Shown here: positions 37,801-48,098 of the stretch, one piece after another
Position numbering within the stretch: position 1 is the stretch's first letter
How the letters are laid out: each line of letters begins with the position of its first letter
NCBI RefSeq assembly: GCF_027943255.1
Contig: NC_072894.1
Coordinates: 136,019,601-136,083,600, forward strand
Direction of reading: 5' to 3'
From: Anastrepha obliqua
Taxonomy: Eukaryota > Arthropoda > Insecta > Diptera > Tephritidae
DNA: 64,000 nucleotides
The notes under the pieces: generated by a model
The model's input: only the letters and a program-made list of their open reading frames with translations
Told to the model about the DNA's origin: nothing
Database searches by the model: none
Program-made: the position numbers and the translations under genes

Positions 37801-39890
37801 TTCCAATTTGTTTTTGGTTGATGTTGAAATAAGCGCTTTAAAAGAGAATATTTAAGAATATTAGTACTACGTAATTTTTTATAATTTTTGAAAAAAAAAA
37901 AAAAAATCTATTGGTAATTTTTCTTTATTTTTTTTTTAAATAGTCTAGTCTATGCTAAGCAATCCCTGAAGGTTTCATAACATCACTCATTTGAGAAGTT
38001 TTCCGAAATATATTTAAATACGTACAGTAAATCAGTGCGAAATAGTGCTCTAGCAAAGCGCAAAGCGATCTGGGGGTCGCTACGTACATTGGTAAGCAGA
38101 TACACGCAGTGACGATGATGGGATTAAGCAGCTGCTGGTTTAGTGAAGGTCACTCTATTGACCTATTATCTGGTCGAACTACGTGAAAGAATATGCAAAA
38201 ATTATGGAATTATTAATATGAATTAAAAATCATGCAATTGTGATTAGCAGTTTTTGGAACTTCTCAACTTTTTCTGTTAAGTTTCTGTTTTCTGACATTT
38301 TTGTGAAAATATCTTGAATTTTTCTAAATTTTGAAACTTGGGTTTATATAGTCTTTTCAAGAGAATACAAGTGCTTAATTTATACAAAGAGCTTATAATT
38401 TTTTAAACTCATCAATAAGTCCTAGTGCTATGTGTATTTAAGACAGAATACGTGCACGCACATACAAAAATTGCTCTCGTAGACAAAAAATCGGATTTCT
38501 CTATTAAATGCATTTTAGTAATTCACATATGTATTTGTTCAAATGTATGTTAAAGCAGTTTCAATAGGTTCCCACGTGAAGTTATGATGTATGTGTCTAT
38601 GTGTGTGCGTACACTGGAGCTTACTCAATGCTTTTGTATTAACTTAGCCTTTATTTCATCATTATAATTGTTATTTGCCTACAGGTAGGTAGCCAACTAG
38701 CAACTGCATGGGTATGCGTGTACATTTATTTACCTGAATGTATGTATGTAGTGATGTAAAAGTGTAGTGGTTAAGACTGCCAAAGGCACGCCGGCACAGC
38801 TGATGCTAAACCGTCTGGCCATTGTTGTTGCTATTAATGCTTTTTGCTTGTGCCGAAGTTCCTGTTGCTGCCTATAATGGCAAAATGAGTATTGTTGCAG
38901 CAACTAAGAGAGTTTGTATGTATGTATGTAATTATGTACGTTTATTTGTACACATAGCAATGCTGTTGTTCAACTTTTTGTTTGCTGTATTGTTGCATTG
39001 CAATGTTGCATGTTCGGTAATAACTCTTGGAACTTTGCCTTTGCGATTGGTTAACTAAAGTTGGCCCAAATGAGGTGAGGCCAGAAGCCAACACCAACAA
39101 CAACAAACATGTTGTATTAGTAGTAATAACAAACAGCTAACAGTAAGCAGCACAAAATTAAACAAGCTGCAAAAACCAAGTAAAAATTAAAACAAAGAAA
39201 AAACACATACAACAACAAAAATCAACAAGAGTAATAATCACTGCAAACGCAATAATACCAGTGTTACAAAAACAACTGCAATGCTGAATGTTGTTGAAAT
39301 AATTTTGTTAAATACAATTGAGATTGGCAACAAAACGGCTCATCGCCTCGCCTCGCTCACGTGCACACAAATACAAAGGCAGACAAGCACACACACATAC
39401 ATACATGCATGCTTTTCAATGAGTGCTCACTGTGAATGTGCTGAGTAACTAAATCGGGTATATTCCCTCAGCGCGCATAATTCAAAATGATGGCGTTGTT
39501 AATGGTGTTGTTCTTATTATTATTGTTGCTGTTGAACTGTGCGAGTTAGTCGCAGCGCAGGCGGCAGGGGAATATGCTGGCCAGGAAGTTGTATGTGTTG
39601 TTGTCAGTTGTGTTTTAACGGAGTTTCAGCGTTGTGCTCGGTTATTGTATTGGTGTTAGAGGTGTTGAGTGTTGGCCGTATTGGGGTTAAGTGAGTTGAA
39701 CGTGTTAATGTATTGTTTTTTTGCGAATTTATTTTTATAATATGAAAATAGTGTAATGTTAGATGTAATAATATTATGCGAAAAAAATACAAAAGTGCAA
39801 TTTTGAATAAATTGGATAAGTCAGTAGTATTAACTTCATCATTTCAGAAATAAGGAAACCCGGAAAGCTATAAACGAACTTAAAATGGTA
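37801..39890. other. Non-coding stretch
   Basis: No supported gene. CAA-rich and GTAT-repeat patches occur near 38900 and 39080-39270. Confidence 0.45.
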
Positions 39891-39899
39891 CATAAGCGA

Positions 39900-40432
39900 A
39901 AGCTTAGTTAGTAAAAGCTTAGCTAGTGAAATTTTAGTTAGTGAGAGCTTGGCTTGTGAAAGCTTAAGAAAATTAAATACTTGTTATTCAACATTTTTAA
40001 AAGGAGGGCTTGGTTAGTGAAAGCCTAGCAAGTGAAAGCTTAGTTAAAAAAAATTCGTAGCATTTTTGTAAGGACCAGAATTTCTATTAGGAATGCTAAG
40101 TTAGTGAAAGTTTAGATAGTGTAACCTTAGTTAACCTGAGCTTGGCTAGTGAAAGCTTAAAGAAAATTCAATACTCTTTAATCAGAATTTTTATAAGGAG
40201 GGCTTGGATAGTGAAAGCTTAATTGGCTAGTAAAATCTTAAAGAAAATACAGAATTTTTATAGGCTTTATTAGTGAGAGTTTAGCTAGTGAAAGCTTAAA
40301 AAAAATTCAGAACTTTTTAATCAGAACGAAGGCGTGGTTAGTGAAAGCTTAGGTAGTGAAAGATTAGTTAGTGAAGACTTGGTTAGTCAAGGCTTAGCTA
40401 GTGAAAGCTTAGTGACTGAAAGCTTAGCAGTT
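39900..40432 (+). repeat. 15-bp minisatellite with higher-order blocks
   Basis: Roughly 25 diverged copies of a TTAGTTAGTGAAAGC unit, many containing AAGCTT, are arranged in clusters. The clusters are separated by a recurring AAGAAAATTCAATACT...TTTTTATAAGGAGG spacer (about 39966, 40159, 40250, 40305), giving a loose higher-order period of about 100-190 bp. No protein is encoded. Confidence 0.8.
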
Positions 40433-40549
40433 GACATCTCAACTTTTTCTTTTACCTCTTTTATTTATTGAATAAAAGAAATACCGCTTTATTAAAGTTT
40501 AGCAGCTAATTACGTACTTATTTCTCTTACCTTGTCACATTTTGAAGGA

Positions 40550-40930
40550 AAGAAATGTGTTCGATTCAGCCTTAAATCTTCTTCTGTGTATCAGTTCAAT
40601 AAACTGATCCATACGACATACGAAAATGTTTTTGCTAGGCAGACAGTTACTGGACAGTTCTATGTTAGCCTCCTGAAAGAGCTCGAACTTGCCACCAACA
40701 GCACCTTGGCCAACGTTCCCGCGCATTCCTCGTTCATTTTTCATGAGTTTTTGATGACAGAAAAGGCATTCCACCAAATAGATCCGATGTCACTTACTGC
40801 GACTTTTTTATTCCTCAAGATGAAGTGGGCTCATATGGGAACACATCAAAGTCCAGTACGGAAGATAAAAAAGATGCTAGTTCGGTGCGAAATGGATTAA
40901 CTGCGAAGGATTATAGATGGTGGTTCTAAT
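40550..40930 (+). pseudogene. Mariner transposase C-terminal remnant
   Basis: An open frame without valid function corresponds to the catalytic half of a mariner transposase: QTVTGQFYVSLLKEL (as in GQTVTxxFYxxVLKRL), then LANVPAHSSFIFHEFL in the place of HHDNAPAHxxxxVxEFL, then ATFLFLKMKWAHMGTH where CDFFLFPKLK is expected. Both catalytic Asp residues of this part are lost (HHDN reads TLAN, and the SPDLxPxD segment reads MSLTAT). It lies 2.7 kb from the N-terminal mariner piece at 37.3 kb and need not be the same copy. Confidence 0.65.
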
Positions 40931-40934
40931 CGTG

Positions 40935-43780
40935 GGAGGAAATAAATTATATCTTAATCTAATTTTCCTCGTGATTTATTTGAAAGTTTTTGGAACTTAA
41001 TTAAAGTATAAATTAATGGAAAAAACATATTTGCTCAAAATTCATCGAAAAAAAAAAATAGAATGGACGAAATTCTTACTTAGGTGTGAAAGGGTTGAAT
41101 GTGCGCGTGCTTAATTTGTTGACTTAGTAAAAACTTTGCTATATATATCCTACAAGCTGTGTAAATGGGGACACTAAAGCTATTCTTATCTCTAAAACCC
41201 ATATCAACCATACGAATTTCTCACTTTTTCGGCCAAGGCCCTAAATACTCTAAGGCCACGAATACTTGTGCCTAAGGAATAGTTCACCTTTTACATCTTG
41301 ATTCCATTTTGTCTGTAAGTCTTGCCAAGATTTTTCTTAAATAAAAAGTTAAGTAAATTATTGTTTATTAGAACCTTAAACGAGTTATTCTGGTACTTCA
41401 CTTGGTCATCCGCCCCATAAACTTTTTATTGAAACTATTAAATATGACAGCTCTATTAATTTTATTTCACAAAATAAATTTAGTACACCTTATACTTTCT
41501 AGTCAATCCATTTTTTTTCTTTGTGCACTCTACTTGGGAGCATAGGGCCTTCACAATACTCTTACCTCGTGTACGGTTCTAAGCTGTTGTTTCTGCGCCC
41601 TCCCTTGTGATGTCAGCATTTGCTAGCTCGCGCAACACCGAGTATTCTTTTGCCAATTAATTCATTAAATATGTTAGCTATTAACACCTCTAATGCCTTT
41701 TAGACTTAAAATTCTACTCAGAACACAATTTCTAAATATGGTTGCTAAATTGAAATAAGATTATTTCCTCACTGTCAGCTAAGAAGAAATTCCACTCGTA
41801 CCATGAAAACCTAATTTCTTCATACATTTGAGTCTCTCACAAAGTGTATAAACGAATTCGTGTACACTTAACTCAAATTCGCAAATTGGAAAAAGGATAT
41901 ACTCATACCTACACACATATATATGCATACATGCTTATGTGGGCAAATATTTCTGTATGAGAAATAAAGTCAACTTTTGTAATAAGCACGTCTCACCAAC
42001 TAAGAAGCTAACGATGACAATGACAATTACAGAATATGCAGAAATATTTTACTGTTGCATAGAATTGAGAATGGAGAATATTGGAAAATGCCAAATGCTA
42101 TTAATAAACGAAGCTCAACGAAGCACAAAAAAATGTCACCATAGCGATGATACAGATTTTTGTATACTTTTTTTGTTTTTGGTTGTTTTGTTTTTAATAA
42201 ACATTCGGACTCATCCATGAATTCGCTACGTTTTCAGTCAAAAGCAAAACAGTCGCCGTGGCAACGTATGAAGGAAAACAAAAGGAAATTTAATCATTAT
42301 TTGCGGTTACTATTGGTTGGCGGGCATCCTGTGGTGGAATTCTGTTTGGCTATGAGTTGATGAGTTGATGAGTAGCGACGAGTGCATAAGTGCATATATG
42401 TGTGCTTATATGCATGTATGTGGCATCTGGCGCAATTGCAAAAGCAAATAAGCAAACCGATATCGGTAGAGAGAGATAATGTTTGCAAATAATAAGAATG
42501 AGATTGATGACTGAGCGAACGCAAAGCTATGAACAGCAGGTGGGAAATGAGGCAGGGAAACAAAAGCAAAGACAGCAACAGCAACAGTCGTACTAATGTG
42601 GTCACGGCAGTGGTGGGGGTAGATCGCCCAACAGACAGGCAGGCAAGCAGGCAGGCAGGCAGGCATTGCGATTGAGTGGCTGAGCTGCAGATGATGTGTA
42701 CAATGTATTGGTTTGTGTTTGCATGGATCCGTATGTGCGTGGATGTGTGTTTGTGTCTTCTGCTATTCTGCTAATGCATGCATCGTTAGCAAATTGCAAA
42801 TTGTTGTGTTTGCGGTGAACGTGAGCATTTGCAAATATACGGAAACATATTTGCATATCTAAATGTGTATATGTGTGTATGTATGTATGGGTCTGTAGCT
42901 GGCTATTGCCATTAGTATGCACTCATCTGGTATTGAAAACTTCATTACAAATGATTTCGTTATGATGTTTTGACAGCAAAAACGTTAGTGAAAAAGTAAC
43001 CCAGTAGTGATTTATAAGGGATTTCTTTTGTGGGGAATATCCGAAAGAAGCTAAGTGCTGATGCCCTCTCTTTAGCGATAATGCGATTAATAGGAATAGG
43101 GGAACCGCTTCGGTTTGGATTAGGGACCAGAAACAGACTTTGTAGTTTGTCTTTTGTTCTCACAACTCAGTCAAGCTTCACAAATTATTTCCAAGGCAGT
43201 CAGGTCTAACGTTTGGGCGTGCCTAGAATTTTTATGTGGCCAAACAGTGCCACTCTAGTCAAGGCATATATGTGTATGGAAGATGTTACGATGTAAAGAA
43301 TACAAAGATATGGCTGCCATCAAACGGTACATCAACTCTCAAGCGAGTTTGAAGGTATCAGCGGATATGCTGACGTTTGCTGACAACGGTTTGTTTACAG
43401 CAGAGGTCTGCAAAATTTGAGCTTGTAATGATCACATATGATAAAATCAACGCAGCAACTGCCCAAGCAATACGTGTGAAATAAGCGGGAATAATTGTGC
43501 CGTCGAGTCCCCTGTGGAGTGGCAGCCAAAGTCAATAACAGATTTGCGTTGAAAGTTGGGTCATTAAAGATTCGAAAGTAAAGAAAGGTTCAAAGCATTC
43601 CCTCGACACAGCCAAGGACTATGCTATCATAGATGAAGATGGCAGGAGCCCAAGTTTGGTTTCCACTGACGCAAGTCATGAGAAAAACACAATCAAGTAG
43701 GTTCTTGTCCCCTCCATGGAATGTCTCTGAGCGACTGCTCAAACTTAACTGGTAGAATCTAAGAATTTTTACTATGTATT
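40935..43780. other. Non-coding stretch
   Basis: No supported gene. A CAGG tetranucleotide run lies at 42634-42665 and gives the Cys/Pro/Ala-rich chance frames on the minus strand. Confidence 0.45.
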
Positions 43781-43784
43781 TGAA

Positions 43785-44070
43785 AGATAGGTTAGTTTAG
43801 GTTGCAGCGGTTGCCCACTATGGAACACACTCAGGTTCATAGTCCATTGTAATACCGCGTGGGAACTTGTCTTTAACTCTCCTAAAATCAGTGTTAATTT
43901 TTCACAAATTCAAGCAGATCCCTTATTTCTACGGTACTGAGATCTTCCACTCATTAAAAAATGGTATATCTAAAATGGTGAATCTACGTCTGGATAGAAC
44001 ATGACTATGGCAAAGAAGGTGCCAGATCGTCTGGTCCTCTTCCTTATTGAAAAGCGTCTTCGAAAGTCAC
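43785..44070 (-). pseudogene. LINE ORF2 C-terminal tail and 3' UTR
   Basis: The minus strand reads KEEDQTIWHLLCHSHVLSRR and then RFTILDIPFFNEWKISVP before stops (about 44045 to 43935). This is the EEExxxHLLCxCxxLxRRR zinc-knuckle tail that ends jockey-like ORF2 proteins, with the first Cys pair lost. The remaining ~140 bp to 43785 would be the 3' UTR, ending in CAACCTAAACTAACCTA (minus strand), a TAACC-type simple tail in place of poly-A. Dead copy, heavily 5'-truncated. Confidence 0.6.
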
Positions 44071-45815
44071 TTATTTTGGATTAGCAGAGTTCCTTAAGCA
44101 TTTTTAAGCATTTAAGAGTCGGCCATATTTACCGAGCTGGTGGGCGTCCTACGTCATCTTTCATTCACAGAGTTTACAATTTTTTCAAGTCTGCAGAGGT
44201 ACGCCCATGGCATTATCTATGTACTCATCACCATTTGACATCATCATCTATTTTGGTAGATTGCATATGTTGAAGAAACGTACTCTTGGCTTTGTGGGTC
44301 GGCTGTGGGAGCTCTAGACACATCTTAAGTGATTACCCTCTTATTTTGAGTCAAAGATTCTTACGCTTTGAAGATTAGCAATCATTGTGAACATGTTTTA
44401 AAAAACTCCCATCTAAAAACAAGATGAACAGAAGAAGGGTGGAACAACATAAATTTTAACAGAATGCCTTTGTCATATACAAATTAATTCATGTACTGCA
44501 TTGACTTGGAATAAGAGGCGGTGTTTATTTGCCACTCATCCTTGGAGATGCAGTGATTGCTCCAAATTCTTGAACGCTATGTTTGCAAGATACTCACAAT
44601 TTTTTTATGCTGGGTAGCAATCAACTGACGCATAAACAAATAAGTGCATAAATATGTGCACAAATATATACACACAAAGAGCATGCCAACTCATCAGCTG
44701 AACTGTTGCGGTAGAAGCACTTCGCCTGCCAACACCAATGTCTGCGAAATGACATATAACAAATGAGTGAGACGCACATACATACACACAAATATACACA
44801 TTTAAACAATATTACATCGTATCTCCGTGCGCACTCCTCCGAACACATCCTCCCACTTTAATAACTGATATGGTCAATATTACGCTTGGCTTATATGTAA
44901 GCGCTTTTGTTTGCTCATTGATGGGCAAATGACATTTGTTAATGGCAACTGCAAATGCAAATGGGAATGCGAATGCGAGTGCAAATATGCAAAGCAGTAC
45001 GGCACAGAAGAAGTAAAAATAAGTGAGGAAGAGGTGGGAGTGCGAAGAAGCTGCATACTTTGGTGGCATTTAAAGGACAAACAAAGACAAACCGAAATAG
45101 CCGATGGTTGCTGTGATTATTTTCGTGATGAAATGTTCAAGAAGATGATGACGAAAAAGACCTTACAACTCGCACAGGTGCATCCAAAGCTATTTATTTT
45201 TTAGCTTATAAAACGCACAGCGTGGTTTTAATATTGTAAGTGATCATCGGTGTGCTGCTAATGGAGTTTATGCGTCCTTGGCGATGATGACTTTTCTGAT
45301 TACTTTCCTACAACTTAATTTGTTGTCTTCTGCGGTCGATAAAGCGTTGCTTGCTGCCACTGCAGTTGTTGATCACCAATTTCCATTTCAATACATGCCA
45401 CATGCAAATAAGTATGCGTACAAATGAGCAGATAAATGGTTTTGACATTCAGAGAAATTAGAAATTGAATGAAGGCAAGTCTTAGCATTTCTATTTTCTG
45501 ATTTACTTCTTAGCAAATGTAACAACAAGAAAGTTGTTTTGCAGAAAATTGGAAGCTACAATAAATCATAGTATTTATTCAAAATCACTCATATTTGTAT
45601 GTGTGTGTGCGTGTGCGCTTAAATCATATTAGATGTGCAGGCAATTAATTATTTAATGCTAATTGAGTGATGGTAGATTATCGCTAGCTGCATGAGGAAG
45701 ATTTCTGTATAATTGTATTAGATAAATGTGTGTACACACACACACCACACTACAGTCATTGTTCCACTATTGGGACCACTAATTGATAGAACAATAAGAG
45801 ATTTTAATTAACTCT
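44071..45815. other. Non-coding stretch
   Basis: No supported gene. A hexamer-like GCAAATG/GCGAATG run at about 44945-44995 produces a Cys/Lys/Glu-rich 97-codon plus frame (44911-45204) judged spurious. Confidence 0.45.
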
Positions 45816-45985
45816 CAGAAATGCACTCGGAGGTATATCCTGGATGAAACACCTGCCAAGGGATGACCGCTGTTGAAAAAAAACCTTTTCTGTCATTTGC
45901 TGTTTCACGCCCGGAGTTTTGATCCCGAACACCAAAAGAATTGCAGTCACACACACAGCCGAATAGATAGGCTACAACGGCTGCG
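45816..45985 (-). mobile_element. tRNA-derived SINE, copy 3, 3'-truncated
   Basis: Read on the minus strand it begins GCAGCCGTTGTAGCC near 45983. It has a B-box-like GTTCGGGATCAAAACTCC about 50 bp on. It then matches copy 1 through CAGCGGTCATCCCTTGGCAG and ACCTCCGAGTGCATTTCTG (ending 45816). The conserved 3' core present in copies 1 and 2 is missing. Confidence 0.65.
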
Positions 45986-46139
45986 ATCCAAACAGTGGCG
46001 GTCTAGTGAATCAATTTGCATATAAATATGCCATATTTGGACGATATTTCCTAATTTTCGTATAAGGCAAGTCTCCACTAAATCGTGAGAATTCTTAGAT
46101 TGTGTTGGCAATCACCTAAATAAAATAAGCCAACTTGAG

Positions 46140-47060
46140 TAAATTGGATGAGAAAACGAAAAAAAACAATACAAAAATTAAAAGTTAAAAATTACAAAGA
46201 AGACATTTTTCAATTAGTTTTGAATTAAAAAAAATGAAAAAGTGTTAAACAATATCATAAATTTAAAAAATAATCGAATAAAAAATTTAAAAAAATTAAG
46301 AAATATAATAAAAATAAAAAAAATAATAAAAAAACAAATTAAAAACTACAGTAGCAAGTAACAAAATTAAAAACAAAACACCAAAACAAAAACAAAAAAA
46401 AAAATTAGAAAATAAACAACAAAAAATTAAAAAATATACAAAAAAATCGAAAAATATGGTGAAATTAATTTGATGGCAGAAACTTAATTCAAAAACACAA
46501 AGCAATTATCATAAAAAATTAAAAATTAGAAAGAAACAAATAGTTTGGAGTTGATTAAAAGAATAATAAAAGCAGAATTAGGAAATATAGTAAAATAAAA
46601 CAAGGTTCAAAAATATAGTAAAATTTAAAGAATTTATTGTAATAAAAAAAGAAACAAAGAGAGATTAAGAAATATATTAAAATTAGATCAATTGACAAAA
46701 AAATTTATAAAATTAAAAACAAAATTATAAAACAAAAAATAGGCAAACAAAAAAATTAAAAAAATAATAATAATTTAAAAAAAGTATTAAAAAAATGTGC
46801 TTTGTGCGCAAAAAACGAAAAAGTAATCAATTTATTTCAATTTTGTTTTGATTTAAATAAAAATAAAAATATTTTCTAAATATAATAAAATTAAAAACAA
46901 AGTATAATAATAAGATTGAAAAAAATAAAAAAAATGAAGAAAAAAACTAGCAAATAAAATAAAATAAAAAAAAACCAAAAATGTTTAAAAAAATTAACAA
47001 CCGAAAGTAAAAATAAATAAAAAAAATAAATTTAAAAAAAAAGAAAATTAAAACAAATTT
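46140..47060 (+). repeat. Strand-asymmetric A-rich low-complexity block
   Basis: Over ~900 bp the plus strand is overwhelmingly A with scattered TTA and few G or C, built of variants of AAAAATTAAAAAA and AAATAAAA. The complementary T-rich reading creates a Phe-rich minus frame at 46296-46505, which is spurious. It ends about 200 bp before the MITE/copia nest. Confidence 0.8.
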
Positions 47061-47765
47061 CTTAACAAAAAGCAATTGTATTATTTGCTTTACTAATTAA
47101 TTTTATTTCCATTTTATTTGGAGTTATAAAAAAAAAATTGTACATAAAGAAAATTTTGCTAATATATATTTTTTTTCAATTTTATTATATTTAAGAGAAA
47201 AAATGGCTATAATTACAATACATAAAAGTTTTACTTGCACGTCGTATATTTTCATTTAAGGGGTTACATGGGTTTCGTCGGATAAAAAAATTTTTTTTCT
47301 ATGTAAAAAATTGTTTATTTAATTCAAAGTTTTTTCTGTCTTATAGATACATATTGAAAGAACAATTTTTGAAATTTTCAAAAACAAAAAAAAATTAAAA
47401 CTTCTCCGTTGTGACGTAGTTTCCTAGAAAAAAAGGTGCGTCCGCGTAGTCAACATAACTCCTGTTAGGATCATCAAAAATGAAAAAAACAAAAATAAGT
47501 GTTTTAGTTAAGACCATAAACTCCCGCTTGAATGCAGGAAAGAAAAAATAATAAAAATTGGAATTTGGCAGAAATGAAAATTTCGGTCAAATTTGCTTGA
47601 CGTTTTTTTTTTTATAGTTGTAATTGAATCCTTCATCCAGGCACGAGTAAATTGTATCTCGAACACCTGTGTAAAATTTCATCCAGATCGGTTGAGTAGT
47701 TTTCAAGAACATTTGATAACCGACTTTAAAAACACGGTTCCGAGAAAAACGCGTTTAAAGTTTTG

Positions 47766-47770
47766 AGTAC
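47766..47770. repeat. Copia target-site duplication, left
   Basis: AGTAC immediately before the 5' LTR, repeated at 52320-52324 after the 3' LTR. Five bp is the usual Ty1/copia duplication length. Confidence 0.9.
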
Positions 47771-48027
47771 TGTAAGAATCATAGCAACCCATGATTATAA
47801 GAATCATAGCAACCCGTGATTGTAAGAATCACAGCAAACAATGATTGTATATTAAGAATCGTAGCAAGCCATGATTTGTAAGAATCATAGTTGGCTATGT
47901 ACATTTTGGTTCAGCCGTTATTCTTAGTTTTAATATGTACAGTTAGTTGAAATAAAGCAACCGAGCAGTTTAAACGTGCGTTTCCTTTGTTCCCGGATGT
48001 GTTATATAAAGGTAAAATAACCTTACA
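47771..48027 (+). mobile_element. Copia 5' LTR (257 bp)
   Basis: Starts TGTAAG and ends CTTACA (TG...CA with a 6-bp inverted end). By eye it is identical to the 3' LTR. Its first ~130 bp is five tandem units (47771-47795, 47796-47820, 47821-47845, 47846-47875, about 47876-47900). The first four contain an AATCAT-N8-ATGATT dyad, perfect in unit 1 and with one mismatch in units 2-4; the fifth keeps only the left arm. AATAAA at 47951-47956 is a candidate polyadenylation signal. Confidence 0.95.
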
Positions 48028-48028
48028 T

Positions 48029-48043
48029 TGGTTATGGGCCCAG
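48029..48043 (+). other. Copia primer-binding site (initiator tRNA-Met internal)
   Basis: TGGTTATGGGCCCAG starts 2 bp after the 5' LTR. GGTTATGGGCCCAG is complementary to the anticodon stem-loop of eukaryotic initiator tRNA-Met rather than to the tRNA 3' end, the half-tRNA priming known for Drosophila copia. Confidence 0.85.
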
Positions 48044-48098
48044 ATCACGTGGGCAATTGATTTTGTTTCGTTTTTGGGTATCGCGTTGATACGGAAAA

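Noticed and set aside
39900..40432. CRISPR-like array
   Set aside because: Eukaryotic window, units abut without unique spacers, and no associated genes; it is a minisatellite.
42602..42922. 106-codon minus ORF
   Set aside because: Its Cys/Leu/Pro/Ala repeats come from the CAGG microsatellite at 42634-42665.
46296..46505. 69-codon Phe-rich minus ORF
   Set aside because: Complement of an A-rich low-complexity tract.
48003..48012. TATATAAAGG near the 3' end of the copia LTR as a TATA box
   Set aside because: It lies downstream of the AATAAA signal and only about 16 bp from the LTR end, too late for a U3 promoter.
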